A program made the translations under genes and the position numbers. The notes beneath the pieces were generated by a model. That model had not been told where the DNA came from, searched no databases, and was given only the letters and a program-made list of their open reading frames with translations. Shown in pieces: positions 54,108-63,141 of a DNA stretch of 64,000 nt. The stretch is from Enterococcus aquimarinus (GTDB lineage Bacteria; Bacillota; Bacilli; Lactobacillales; Enterococcaceae), in NCBI RefSeq assembly GCF_001885765.1, contig NZ_JXKD01000002.1, positions 186,001-250,000 of the forward strand. Direction: 5' to 3'. Numbering within the stretch: the first letter of the stretch is position 1; every line of letters starts with the position of its first letter.

Positions 54108-55616
54108 TTATTCATCCATATTTAAGATCTCAATAATACTATTTTTATAAATAATCGCTTTCGCTCCAAAAATCGCTTGGATGCCACCACCAACCATTAA
54201 CACATCAGCAGCGCCTAATTTTTTCAACCCATCACGATTGACTTTTGATGCATCTGCCACACTCACACGTAAACGCGTAATACATGCGTCAACATCTTGA
54301 ATATTGTCTTCGCCACCGAGTAATTCAATGATTTGAAGAGACTCTTCCTTCAATGAATCTTTTGTCGTTACTTGTGGTGCACTCTCTTCTTCCGTTTCAT
54401 CGTCAAAGCGTCCTGGTGTTGGCACGTTAAATTTCACGATAAACGCTCTAAAAATAACATAATATAAGATAAAGAAGACAATCCCTACAGGAATCACGTA
54501 CATCCAATGCGTTTTTTCTTGACCTTGTAAAATACCAAACAACGTAAAGTCAATCGCACCACCAGAGAACGTATTCCCAATGGAGATATTCAACAAGTCC
54601 GCAATAAAGAACGATAAGCCGTCTAGTAATGAATGAATGACGTATAAAATTGGTGACACGAATAAGAACATAAATTCTAGCGGTTCTGTAATTCCCGTAA
54701 TGAAAGAAGTTAGCGCAACACCGAAAAAGAGACCTGCGTATTTCTTCGCTCGTTCTTTAGGAACAACATGATACATCGCTAAGGCTGCTCCTGGAAGACC
54801 AAACATCATCGTTGCAAAACGACCAGAGAAAAAGCGTGTGCCTTCTGTAAAGAGTCCAACATGATTTGGATCAGCTAATTGCGCAAAGAAGATTTTCTGT
54901 GCCCCAACGACGGTTTCGCCAGCTACAGTTTCAACTCCACCGAGTTCCGTAAACCAAAACATTGGATAAATCATATGGTGTAACCCTGCAGCACCACTTA
55001 AACGCATTAAGAAACCATAGAAGAAACTACCTAAAGGACCCATTTTCGCAATCGTTTCACCTAAAGACACCAATACTTGTTGAAATGGTGGCCACACTAA
55101 GTAAAAGAGTGCGCCTACAAAAATCGCTGCAAATGACGTCACGATTGGGACAAAACGCGAACCTCCAAAGAACCCTAAAAATTGAGGTAATTGAATATTG
55201 TAATAACGATTGTGTAAATAGACCGCTACACTCCCAATAACAATCGCTCCAATGACACCTGTGTCAATTAATGGCGCATCTTCCGCACTAAAAATGGCAA
55301 GTAGCGCTTGAATCGTCGCATTCATTACTAAGAAACCAACAACAGAAGCGAGTACTGCGGTTGCTTTATCGCGTTTAGCTAAGCCAGCCGCAAGCCCCAT
55401 CGAAAGGAGCAAGGCAAGATTACTAAAGACAACTTCGCCGGCTGCTGCCATGACTTGAAAGAGTCCTTGTAAAAAAGCGACATCTAAGAATGGATACGCT
55501 TGAATCGTGGTCGGATTAGATAGCGCACCCCCGATTCCAAGCAAAAGCCCCGCTGCAGGTAAAATTGCGATGGGTAACATAAATGATTTTCCTATTTTTT
55601 GTAATCGTTGAAACAT
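54108..55616 (-). CDS. PTS system EIICB component, glucose/N-acetylglucosamine family
   Basis: Membrane sugar permease-phosphotransferase, 502 residues. The EIIC domain (about 1-400, around ten helices) has AILPAAGLLLGIGGAL, AGLHHMIYPMFWFTELGG and GITEPLEFMFLFVSP (the conserved GITEP sugar site). The EIIB domain (about 420-502) has the phosphorylated Cys in DVDACITRLRV. EIIA is a separate downstream gene. In the Glc superfamily, the pairing with nanE suggests an N-acetyl-amino sugar, most simply N-acetylmannosamine, as substrate. ATG 55616 follows GAGGAGGAATA. Confidence 0.92.
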   Translation of the reverse strand: MFQRLQKIGKSFMLPIAILPAAGLLLGIGGALSNPTTIQAYPFLDVAFLQGLFQVMAAAGEVVFSNLALLLSMGLAAGLAKRDKATAVLASVVGFLVMNATIQALLAIFSAEDAPLIDTGVIGAIVIGSVAVYLHNRYYNIQLPQFLGFFGGSRFVPIVTSFAAIFVGALFYLVWPPFQQVLVSLGETIAKMGPLGSFFYGFLMRLSGAAGLHHMIYPMFWFTELGGVETVAGETVVGAQKIFFAQLADPNHVGLFTEGTRFFSGRFATMMFGLPGAALAMYHVVPKERAKKYAGLFFGVALTSFITGITEPLEFMFLFVSPILYVIHSLLDGLSFFIADLLNISIGNTFSGGAIDFTLFGILQGQEKTHWMYVIPVGIVFFILYYVIFRAFIVKFNVPTPGRFDDETEEESAPQVTTKDSLKEESLQIIELLGGEDNIQDVDACITRLRVSVADASKVNRDGLKKLGAADVLMVGGGIQAIFGAKAIIYKNSIIEILNMDE

Positions 55617-55618
55617 GA

Positions 55619-56290
55619 TTATTCCTCCTCTAATTTCGCAATAAAGCGTTGGGCAATTTCTTGTGGTCGCGTAATCGCACCACCGACAACCGCACTATAC
55701 ACGCCTAAATCCATGATTTCTTTTAGTTGTTCTGGGGTATGAATTTTTCCTTCCGCAATGACTGGAATTTGACAGTCTTTGACTAACTGTTTGACTAATT
55801 CAACATCAGGTCCTGACGTTTGGGTAGAATAACTGGTATACCCGGCTAACGTCGTCGAAACACAATCAAAACCCATTTCTTCTGCGATTTTCGCTTCTTC
55901 TGCGGTAGAACAATCCGCCATTGCTAAACGATTCGCAGCATGAATTTGATCTAAGAGATCTTGTAACAACTCCCCATTTGGACGCGGACGAATTGTCGCG
56001 TCAAGAGCGATCATCTCGCAATCCGTTGCTAGTAATTCTTGGACTTCTTTTTTGGTCGCCGTAATAAAGACCTCACTGTCCGGATAGTTTCGTTTAATAA
56101 TGCCGATCACCGGTAGACCAGTCACCTGCTTAATTTCAATAATATCTTCTACGCCTTGTGCGCGAATGCCGGCTGCCCCCGCGTTTTTAGCAGCTAATGC
56201 CATGCGTCCCATAATCATGGGACTATGGAGTGGTTCTCCGGGTAATGCTTGGCAAGAAATCACGAGTTTGCCTTTAATTTGATCTAACAT
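55619..56290 (-). CDS. nanE: N-acetylmannosamine-6-phosphate 2-epimerase
   Basis: TIM-barrel epimerase converting ManNAc-6-P to GlcNAc-6-P, 223 residues. Motifs: VISCQALPGEPLHSP (about 9-23), VIGIIKRNYPDSEVFITAT, MIALDATIRPRPNG, and VIAEGKIHTPEQLKEIMDLGVYSAVVGGAITRP (phosphate-binding end). ATG 56290 overlaps the antiterminator stop by 7 bases; two bases separate its stop region from EIICB. No nanA, nanK or nagA is adjacent, so the PTS probably supplies the 6-phosphate directly and GlcNAc-6-P enters general metabolism. Confidence 0.93.
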   Translation of the reverse strand: MLDQIKGKLVISCQALPGEPLHSPMIMGRMALAAKNAGAAGIRAQGVEDIIEIKQVTGLPVIGIIKRNYPDSEVFITATKKEVQELLATDCEMIALDATIRPRPNGELLQDLLDQIHAANRLAMADCSTAEEAKIAEEMGFDCVSTTLAGYTSYSTQTSGPDVELVKQLVKDCQIPVIAEGKIHTPEQLKEIMDLGVYSAVVGGAITRPQEIAQRFIAKLEEE

Positions 56291-57126
56291 TCTGTTTTCT
56301 CCTCTCCTTGTAAATGATACAGATGCAGGGCAATGTAACTAATCTCCGACTGGGAAAATGGGATGAAAAAATTCGCTTGAATTTCTTGCGCTAATTGCTC
56401 CGCGATTTGAAAAATTTCTGGATACTGTTTTTTGATGACATCGGCCAAAGGATTGGCTAATTCCTTTTTACTTTCCGAACGCTTTAACGCAAATTTCAAA
56501 TGGGTAATCAATCGTGCTTTGGCTAAATGATTGTTTGCAATTTGTGCGCCTAATTTTTCTTGTAAAAAGATTAAAGAAAATTCAATCACTTTGGCATAAA
56601 TCGCTGTTTGCGAGACTTTTTCTTTATTTAATGCTGCATGTAAATGTAAAATAATGGCACCGACTTCTGAATCTGGTAACGTCACCCCGATTGTCTCGTT
56701 GATTTGTTTCACCATTTGAGTCGCAATATCATACAGTTCAGCATACATAAAATGGTATTCTTCTGTTAAAAAGCTGCGCACTTCAATTTGATGTTCTAAA
56801 CGATAAACCGCAAAACGAATATGATCGAGCAATGATAAATGAATCGTTTGATCGAATTTCGTCTGTAATCGTTCTTCTGCTAAAATAATCGCTTTTTCTG
56901 TCGCTAGTAAAATCTGTCCTGGAGTATCTAACACCATTTTTTCATAATCTGATAATTTTTGTGAATCTTGAATAAGATGAAAATTACTAATTTTCTCTTC
57001 GTTAACAAACAATCCTGGTTTCATCTGAAACCCAATCCCTTTGCCTGTTAATATATATTCTTTGCCCTGATTCACTCCTAATAAAACATTGTGGTTTAAC
57101 ACTTTTAATACCTCGAATGTTTTCAT
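56284..57126 (-). CDS. BglG/LicT-family transcription antiterminator
   Basis: RNA-binding antiterminator with PTS regulation domains, 280 residues. CAT RNA-binding domain at 1-55: FEVLKVLNHNVLLGVNQGKEYILTGKGIGFQ. PRD1 spans about 70-170 (DHIRFAVYRLEHQIEV) and PRD2 about 175-278 (THLKFALKRSE; FSQSEISYIALHLYHL), each with conserved His for phosphorylation. I chose ATG 57126 (MKTFEVLK) with AGGAGG upstream. It binds a nascent leader hairpin and lets transcription continue when the substrate PTS is active. A terminator-like leader precedes the gene, so it controls its own operon. Confidence 0.9.
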   Translation of the reverse strand: MKTFEVLKVLNHNVLLGVNQGKEYILTGKGIGFQMKPGLFVNEEKISNFHLIQDSQKLSDYEKMVLDTPGQILLATEKAIILAEERLQTKFDQTIHLSLLDHIRFAVYRLEHQIEVRSFLTEEYHFMYAELYDIATQMVKQINETIGVTLPDSEVGAIILHLHAALNKEKVSQTAIYAKVIEFSLIFLQEKLGAQIANNHLAKARLITHLKFALKRSESKKELANPLADVIKKQYPEIFQIAEQLAQEIQANFFIPFSQSEISYIALHLYHLQGEEKTEC

Positions 57127-57164
57127 ATTTTCCTCCTTTCTAACGTTTCCCCGAAAAATTGGCA

Positions 57165-57255
57165 ATAAAAAAACAACTGTTTTCCCTTTCCAAGACAGAC
57201 TTCGGCTTACGGTTTCTTCGTAAGCTAATGCCTATACCCAAAAGGTGTACAGTTG
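57165..57255 (-). promoter_or_regulatory. leader with intrinsic terminator, probable antitermination target
   Basis: Between promoter and antiterminator gene. CAACTGT/ACAGTTG arms (57174-57180 and 57249-57255 on the + strand) close a long structure that ends in a T run on the minus strand. Inside is the hairpin GCTTACG/CGTAAGC (57205-57225). This is the place for a BglG-type RAT, but I could not match the exact RAT consensus. Confidence 0.6.
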
Positions 57256-57270
57256 CACGCTATAGATAGT

Positions 57271-57299
57271 ACTATAAAATAAAACGGTTGCATTGTCAA
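57271..57299 (-). promoter_or_regulatory. sigma-A promoter of the antiterminator-nanE-PTS operon
   Basis: Minus strand: -35 TTGACA (57299-57294), 17-base spacer, -10 TATAGT (57276-57271). Confidence 0.75.
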
Positions 57300-57343
57300 A
57301 TAAAAACTTTTCTCATCAAAAACAGTCTAGTCCCTCTCACGAT

Positions 57344-57760
57344 TCATGCCTGTAATCGCTTGTTTAAATAGTATTTGGTCACACCACGCATAGGCATATC
57401 GGCTAATTCACCAAAAATGTCAAACCCTTTTTTTTGATAAAAACCCAGCGCTTGATAACTTTTAGTGGTCAGTGTTAACTGAATGATGGCGCGTTGTCGG
57501 GCATAGGTTTCGATTGCTTCTAACAATTGACTCCCCACTCGTTTTCCACGATAGTTGTCATCGACGGCTAATAATTGAACGTAAATCGATTCATGCGTTT
57601 GTTTCGCGACAATTCCTCCGATGATTTGACCGCCTTCTAGTGCTGCAAGCGCGATAACTTGATCCTTTACTTTTGGTAAACCCGCCTCTAAGGTCTGTTG
57701 ATCAAAAATCTTCTCCAAACATTGGCCCAACATTTGGGCATCGACTTCTTGTATTTCCAT
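57344..57760 (-). CDS. GNAT-family N-acetyltransferase
   Basis: Predicted acetyltransferase, 138 residues. The acetyl-CoA loop is VDDNYRGKRVGSQLLEAIE (Q/RxxGxG/A), preceded by IYVQLLAVD and followed by IQLTLTTKSYQALGFYQKKGF. The substrate is unknown. I chose ATG 57760 with AAAGGAG 8 bases upstream; the GTG at 57769 lies on that site. It follows the GDSL esterase gene closely (18-base gap), so the two are co-transcribed. Confidence 0.83.
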   Translation of the reverse strand: MEIQEVDAQMLGQCLEKIFDQQTLEAGLPKVKDQVIALAALEGGQIIGGIVAKQTHESIYVQLLAVDDNYRGKRVGSQLLEAIETYARQRAIIQLTLTTKSYQALGFYQKKGFDIFGELADMPMRGVTKYYLNKRLQA

Positions 57761-57777
57761 CGTCACCACTCCTTTTT

Positions 57778-58431
57778 TTACTCTTGTTTAAAACCCACTG
57801 CCTCTAGCCACTGGTTTGCGACTAAGAAATGGCCATTCCGATTCGGGTGAACCCGATCACTGGATAAAATATAGCTTGATTGAATCGCTAAATAATCATC
57901 GATGGCTTGCTGAATATCAATATAAATCAATTGATTTTGCTCGGCGAGTTTTTTTACAATCGCTTGATATTTCTTTAATTTCTGTAACATCGGATCTTCT
58001 TGACTTTTTTCGAACATAAAAGGACTCAGGAGATAAATCCCTTTTACTTGCTCTTTCGTTTGATCAATTAGCGCTTGATAGGTTTGGGTAAACAATTCTT
58101 CATCCACTAAATCAGTCGGTTGTTGAAACGATTGATCAAAGAAACGCCAAACATCATTAATGCCAATTAAAATCGAGACATAATCAGGTGCGAATGCGAG
58201 CACATCAGACTGCCAACGCGCCTGTAAATCCGTCACTTTATGACCATTCAGTCCTTGATTAATCACCATGATTTCATGTGCTGGATACAGGGCAGTTAAA
58301 GCCGCTGAAATCACCGCCACATAGCCTTCACCTAAACTATTAAAACTACCGGGAGACGCTTGATAATCGCGTCCAGTATCCGTAACAGAATCGCCAATAA
58401 AGACGATTTTAGATTGTTTCTTGAGTTGCAT
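57778..58431 (-). CDS. GDSL/SGNH-family esterase
   Basis: SGNH hydrolase, 217 residues, no signal peptide, so probably cytoplasmic. Blocks I-V are present: FIGDSVTDTGRD (Ser block I), LGEGYV, NQGLNGH (block II Gly/Asn), ILIGINDVW (block III Asn), and DRVHPNRNGH (block V, catalytic Asp and His). Such enzymes deacetylate sugars or cleave small esters. ATG 58431 has GAAAGGA 9 bases upstream; the frame to 58440 begins at TTG too near that site. Pairs with the following GNAT gene; an acetyl-transfer/deacetylation role is only suggestive. Confidence 0.87.
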   Translation of the reverse strand: MQLKKQSKIVFIGDSVTDTGRDYQASPGSFNSLGEGYVAVISAALTALYPAHEIMVINQGLNGHKVTDLQARWQSDVLAFAPDYVSILIGINDVWRFFDQSFQQPTDLVDEELFTQTYQALIDQTKEQVKGIYLLSPFMFEKSQEDPMLQKLKKYQAIVKKLAEQNQLIYIDIQQAIDDYLAIQSSYILSSDRVHPNRNGHFLVANQWLEAVGFKQE

Positions 58432-58504
58432 TGTCTTCAATCCTTTCCTAGTGAAGCAGCGCCAAAGAAAGAACCTCTGGCGCCACTACTTGCTCATTTA
58501 TTGA

Positions 58505-60181
58505 TTAAAATAATCCTGATACCACCCCTTGTGCATCCACATCAATCCGTTCAGCAGCAGGTGACTTAGGTAATCCTGGCATCGTCATGATATCGCCCGT
58601 TAACGCCACGATGAAACCAGCACCGGCAGAAACTTTCAATTGACGAATCGTCACTGTGAAATCTTTCGGTGCGCCAATAAGTGTCGGATTATCGGACAGT
58701 GAATACTGCGTTTTAGCCATACAAATTGGATACTGGGCAAAACCTAATCGCTCCAATTCTAATAGTTCTCTTCTAGCGCCCGGTGTTAAAGTTACTTGCG
58801 CACCTCCATACACTTTTTGCACAATTTTCGTTAATTTCTCTTCAATCGAATCTTCTAACTCATAGGCAAAACGGAAGGTATTCGGACGTTCGGCTAATTC
58901 AACGACCTTTTCAGCCAGTGCAATCGCGCCATCGCCACCTTTTTCCCAAACTTCTGAAAGCACGACTTCTACGCCACGTTCTTGACACGCCTCTTCTACG
59001 GCTTTTAATTCCGCCGCCGTATCTGTCGGGAATTTATTAATGGCTACCACAACCGGTAGCCCAAAGACCTCTTGCATATTCGCTAAGTGTTTTTCTAAGT
59101 TTGGGAGTCCTGCTAAGACCGCTGCCACATTTTCTGGTTCTAGTTCAGCTTTGCCGACCCCACCATGCATTTTTAATGCTCGAATGGTTGCCACTAACAC
59201 GACAGCATCGGGTTTGATGTCTGCCAGACGACACTTAATATCAATGAATTTTTCCGCGCCTAAATCAGCCCCAAATCCGGCTTCCGTCACCGTATAGTCC
59301 GCATATTTCAGTGCCATTTTGGTTGCGAGCACACTATTACACCCGTGCGCGATATTCGCAAATGGTCCCCCATGAATTAAGGCTGGTGTATGCTCCAACG
59401 TTTGCACTAAATTCGGATGAATCGCTTCTTTCAATAGCGCTGTTAAGGCCCCTTCTGCCTTTAAGTCGCCGGCTGTGACAGGTTCTCCCTGATAATTGTA
59501 GCCGACAATAATTTGACGGATTTTTTCCTTTAAATCAACAATGCCATTAGCCAAACAAAGAATGGCCATAATTTCAGACGCAACGGTAATATCAAAACCG
59601 TCTTCTCGTGGAACACCATTGACTTTCCCATGGAGACCACTCACAATATGGCGTAACTGACGATCGTTCATATCTACGACGCGTTTCCATGTAATCCGGC
59701 GACTATCAATTTGTAAGGCATTTCCATGATGAATATGATTATCTAACAACGCAGCTAATAAATTATTCGCCGCACTAATCGCATGAAAATCGCCTGTAAA
59801 ATGCAAATTAATGTCTTCCATTGGAACTACTTGTGCGTAACCACCGCCTGCTGCGCCACCTTTCATCCCAAAAACAGGACCTAATGACGGTTCTCTTAAC
59901 GCCAACATCGGCTTTTTCCCGATTTTTGATAGACCATCTGATAAACCGACAGAAGTCGTCGTTTTTCCTTCTCCAGCGGGTGTCGGCGTAATTGCCGTCA
60001 CTAAAATCAGTTTACCATCGGGACGATCTTGCATTTTTTCTAATTCAAAAGCATTTAATTTCGCTTTATATTTACCATATAAATCATAATCATCCTCATG
60101 TAAATCTAAAGCATGCGCGACGTCTTTGATCGGAAGCATCTCAGACTGACTCGCAATCTCCATATCTGTTAAAAATGTCAT
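58505..60181 (-). CDS. fhs: formate-tetrahydrofolate ligase
   Basis: One-carbon metabolism enzyme making 10-formyl-THF from formate, THF and ATP; 558 residues, full length. The P-loop region is [20 protein letters not shown] (about 66-85). Other family blocks: [41 protein letters not shown] and [20 protein letters not shown] chose ATG 60181 ([10 protein letters not shown]), the usual N terminus; GTG 60202 is the alternative. It supplies formyl groups for purines and initiator tRNA. Single gene; PurBox-like sequences lie upstream. Confidence 0.95.
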   Translation of the reverse strand: MTFLTDMEIASQSEMLPIKDVAHALDLHEDDYDLYGKYKAKLNAFELEKMQDRPDGKLILVTAITPTPAGEGKTTTSVGLSDGLSKIGKKPMLALREPSLGPVFGMKGGAAGGGYAQVVPMEDINLHFTGDFHAISAANNLLAALLDNHIHHGNALQIDSRRITWKRVVDMNDRQLRHIVSGLHGKVNGVPREDGFDITVASEIMAILCLANGIVDLKEKIRQIIVGYNYQGEPVTAGDLKAEGALTALLKEAIHPNLVQTLEHTPALIHGGPFANIAHGCNSVLATKMALKYADYTVTEAGFGADLGAEKFIDIKCRLADIKPDAVVLVATIRALKMHGGVGKAELEPENVAAVLAGLPNLEKHLANMQEVFGLPVVVAINKFPTDTAAELKAVEEACQERGVEVVLSEVWEKGGDGAIALAEKVVELAERPNTFRFAYELEDSIEEKLTKIVQKVYGGAQVTLTPGARRELLELERLGFAQYPICMAKTQYSLSDNPTLIGAPKDFTVTIRQLKVSAGAGFIVALTGDIMTMPGLPKSPAAERIDVDAQGVVSGLF

Positions 60182-60202
60182 TTTCTTTTCATTTCCTTCC
60201 AC

Positions 60203-60458
60203 AATGTTCTCAACGTTATTTTTTCATTTCGATTCATCATTCCATTTTCAGCAATCCTACTTAGAGGCGATATAATCCGTATTTCATATCTACCAAAGGA
60301 TAATTCGATCATTACACGCTCTATTATCACCTAAAAAACGAACAATTTCTAGCATTTTTTTCATTTTTTCAGGAAATTTACTCTCCTATGCTTCATTTTA
60401 TTCGCATACAAAGCGCACTTACTCTAAAAAGTTCGTTTCGATTCCCATACTAAAAAAA
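60203..60458. promoter_or_regulatory. fhs upstream region with two PurBox-like elements
   Basis: About 255 bases without a gene. ACGAACAAT (60338-60346) and, on the other strand, ACGAACTTT (about 60428-60436) each resemble the PurR box AWWWCCGAACWWT with one mismatch. They lie about 90 bases apart, not the usual close spacing. No clear promoter was picked. Confidence 0.35.
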
Positions 60459-60507
60459 TCCGAACGCTTCGAGCACGGTCTTAACCACAGTGCTTGAAAC
60501 GTTTGGA
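60459..60507 (-). terminator. terminator of the glycerophosphodiesterase gene
   Basis: Imperfect long hairpin TCCGAACGCTTCGAGCAC / GTGCTTGAAACGTTTGGA with seven T on the minus side, 13 bases past the stop. Confidence 0.8.
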
Positions 60508-60519
60508 TGCTATCCTTGA

Positions 60520-62292
60520 TTATTCTAATAAATCTTGCACACGTTGGACAAATGTTTGCTCTTGATTAAATGCCGCTCGTAATCCATAGGCCCTCGATGG
60601 CTCATTCGTAATCAAGCCATCCACATTCAATCGCAACGCTCGACGAATTATTTGTTCTTGATTCACCGTCCATACACCAATTCCTTTGCCCGCATCACGC
60701 GCTTGATCGATCAAGCGTTGGTTCAACGAAAACTCTTCAATCACGACAAAATCGGCACTCGTTTGGGGTAAATTCCCGATATTTAAAGCTACAAGATACC
60801 CTGTTGTAATGTCTGGGTCAACCTCTTTTACTTTGGCAATCGCACGCTCTTCAAGTGATTGCACTAAATAATCTTGGGCGACCCCTTCTTTTTGGAGAAG
60901 CTCGACAAGAAGTTGCTCCATATCTTCGGACTCATTTCCGTGATACTTAATTTCAATCACCAATTTCATATCAATCTCTTTGGCAACTGCGATATATTCT
61001 TCAAGCGAGGGAATTTTATCCGTAAATCCGTTAGCAGATACTTCAATTTCTTGCAACTCGGCAAGCGTCAAATCGCTCACATTTTCATTACGTCCTGCTA
61101 AACGTTCTAAATTCGTATCGTGAATCACGACAAATTGGCGATCTTTTGTTTGCAAGATATCCATTTCAACATAATCCGCGTTGGCATTTTTCGCCGCACG
61201 TAATGCACCAATTGTATTTTCAACCCCTTCTGCGGTATAGCCACGATGGGCAATAATTTGCGTACTCGGTTGATACAAGATTTTCGTAACCGAAACCGTA
61301 TTTCCAATTACCGTAAACACAAACATCCCCGCCGCAATTAGATAGAGCCCCCGTGAAAACATGACAGGAAAAAGACTTTTATTTTCTTCTGTTCGTCTTT
61401 CAAGCGTATTTAATTCCGGATAAGCAAGGCCAAGTAGTGTATCGGCCAAAATTGCTTGTAAGATTCCAAATGAAAGGAAAAGAACAAGTTGTAACGTCGT
61501 TAATGTCAAACCCGCCATCATTGGAGCGGCAGTAGGAACCCATCTTTCAACGGCAAATAACGGTAACAAAATGAGGAAACTCAAGGCCGCCATCGCAAGG
61601 CCATAACCTAAGATAATCACAGCAAGATAACTAATATTTCGAATCGTCTTTCTTCGTGTCATGATCCAGCTTTTCTTCACACCTTGTAAAATCGTCATGT
61701 TTTCTTCTAACACAAAGAAAGGCACCGCATAAAGCAGACGTAAACTCAAATAAAAGACAAGAATTAAACTAGCAACATATACTTGCAACCCTCCAGGAAA
61801 TTTCACTAACTCTTCGATAATAAAATGCGGAATATATAAATTTTTCGCCAATCCAGGACTCATTCCAATGGAAGCAATCGGCAATATTAAGAGAAAGTAC
61901 AGTAGAAAAAGCAAACTTTGTAAACTCAAAAAGAAACGAGCTTTGCGATTTAATTTCCGAATAATTTTTTTGAAATCATAAGGTTCTCCTGTTCGTTGGA
62001 AAAAAGCTAAAATAAAATAATACGCTTGCTCATAGTAAATAAAAAAGATCACAATAATCGCTAACAGCGTCAACGCAAAAATACCAAGCGGATGACGAAA
62101 CACTTCAAATAAATTGTTTTCCGTAATACTGGATAGTCCTGTCACTTTTAGAATTTGTAAAAATAAATAAGATATTGTAGGTAATGCCACGGCAATTTGG
62201 ATTACTCGTAAAAAAACAATGCTTTGGACATAAACAACAAAGTGCTGTTGAATATTATTCAATATTTTTTTAAGTGGGGTGAAAATATTCAT
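60520..62292 (-). CDS. membrane-anchored glycerophosphodiester phosphodiesterase
   Basis: Two-part protein, 590 residues. The N-terminal membrane domain (about 15-345) has eight or so helices, of the GPDPase_memb type. The C-terminal GDPD domain (about 352-585) has the catalytic start AHRGYTAEGVENTIGAL (His-Arg and Glu), then DYVEMDILQTKDRQFVVIHDTNLERLAG with metal Glu/Asp and His, and KLVIEIKY. It hydrolyses glycerophosphodiesters or lipoteichoic-acid-type polymers. The catalytic domain probably faces outside. ATG 62292 has GAGGTAGG upstream. Single gene. Confidence 0.92.
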   Translation of the reverse strand: MNIFTPLKKILNNIQQHFVVYVQSIVFLRVIQIAVALPTISYLFLQILKVTGLSSITENNLFEVFRHPLGIFALTLLAIIVIFFIYYEQAYYFILAFFQRTGEPYDFKKIIRKLNRKARFFLSLQSLLFLLYFLLILPIASIGMSPGLAKNLYIPHFIIEELVKFPGGLQVYVASLILVFYLSLRLLYAVPFFVLEENMTILQGVKKSWIMTRRKTIRNISYLAVIILGYGLAMAALSFLILLPLFAVERWVPTAAPMMAGLTLTTLQLVLFLSFGILQAILADTLLGLAYPELNTLERRTEENKSLFPVMFSRGLYLIAAGMFVFTVIGNTVSVTKILYQPSTQIIAHRGYTAEGVENTIGALRAAKNANADYVEMDILQTKDRQFVVIHDTNLERLAGRNENVSDLTLAELQEIEVSANGFTDKIPSLEEYIAVAKEIDMKLVIEIKYHGNESEDMEQLLVELLQKEGVAQDYLVQSLEERAIAKVKEVDPDITTGYLVALNIGNLPQTSADFVVIEEFSLNQRLIDQARDAGKGIGVWTVNQEQIIRRALRLNVDGLITNEPSRAYGLRAAFNQEQTFVQRVQDLLE

Positions 62293-62443
62293 ATTTAAGA
62301 TACCTACCTCTCAGTTCAATGGTCTCATTATATCAGTCCGCCCACGGAGTTGCGAACATTATTTTCTGATGTTATTCTTCGTCTTTTCTTTAAAAATATG
62401 CTAGATTGAAGATAAGAAATCATAAGATATCGGAGGGATTCAC

Positions 62444-62926
62444 ATGATTATCGAAACGGATCGCTTAATTCTACGTCCTTTTCAGCTAAAAGATTTAAGT
62501 CATTTACACCTCTACCGCAATGACCCCCTCTGTGCTCGCTATCAAGCATGGGAAAACACGACAATTGAAGAACTCAAGTTTTTTATCAAAGAAAATATGA
62601 CACGATCCTTAGATGATCAACAAATCCAAATCGCCCTTGCTGCAAAAGAGACCGATCAGTTAATCGGTGATATTTTTATCGCGAAAAAAGGACACACAAT
62701 CACATTAGGTTTTACGACTAGCCCGCTCCATCAACGCAAAGGCTATATGCTAGAAGCCCTAACTGCTTTTATCCCGTATCTCCAAAAGCGATTTCCCTCA
62801 TCTGAAATTATTTGCCTTGTCCATCCTGGAAACCATGCGAGTGAACAATTACTTAAAAAACTTCACTTTACCAAAGAAGAATACATCGAATCGTTCAATA
62901 GCGATGTCTTTGTCCTTAAAAAGTAA
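62444..62926 (+). CDS. GNAT-family N-acetyltransferase (RimJ/RimL-like)
   Basis: Acetyltransferase, 160 residues, with the RimL-type start IIETDRLILRPFQLKDL. The loop LGFTTSPLHQRKGYMLEALTAF corresponds to the acetyl-CoA motif (QRKGYM), and VHPGNHASEQLLKKLHF is the usual N-ASxR-like segment. The substrate is unknown; small molecules or a protein N terminus are possible. ATG 62444 follows CGGAGGGAT. Monocistronic, with a terminator directly after. Confidence 0.87.
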   Translation: MIIETDRLILRPFQLKDLSHLHLYRNDPLCARYQAWENTTIEELKFFIKENMTRSLDDQQIQIALAAKETDQLIGDIFIAKKGHTITLGFTTSPLHQRKGYMLEALTAFIPYLQKRFPSSEIICLVHPGNHASEQLLKKLHFTKEEYIESFNSDVFVLKK

Positions 62927-62935
62927 AAGACAAAT

Positions 62936-62977
62936 AAAAAGGATAGTAGACCCGATAATCAGGTCTACTATCCTTTT
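62936..62977. terminator. terminator after the RimL-like gene
   Basis: GGATAGTAGACC / GGTCTACTATCC arms flanked by A and T runs; works both ways. Confidence 0.88.
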
Positions 62978-63011
62978 TTAGGAGTTTATTTCTTTGGAAG
63001 GGAGAAATAAA

Positions 63012-63068
63012 ATGAAAAGTTTTGTTAGCATTGTTTTGGTATGTCTATATAATAGCTCGAAAATATGA
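63012..63068 (+). CDS. 18-residue hydrophobic peptide ORF
   Basis: MKSFVSIVLVCLYNSSKI. ATG 63012 has a very good ribosome site (GGAAGGGAG, 7 bases away). The peptide is hydrophobic in the middle with one Lys near each end, like short membrane peptides (toxins, leaders, signalling peptides). The stop overlaps the left arm of a 12-base perfect palindrome. It lies just after a terminator. No promoter was recognised, so translation is plausible but unproven. Confidence 0.35.
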   Translation: MKSFVSIVLVCLYNSSKI

Positions 63069-63087
63069 ACATTTTATGTTCATATTT
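63061..63087. repeat. perfect 12-base inverted repeat
   Basis: AAATATGAACAT (63061-63072), TTT, ATGTTCATATTT (63076-63087). It may be an operator or a weak hairpin; it covers the stop of the small ORF. Confidence 0.6.
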
Positions 63088-63141
63088 AAGCAAATTTATG
63101 AATAAAAGGATAAGAAAAGATTAAGAGCTCTTTCGCTACAC

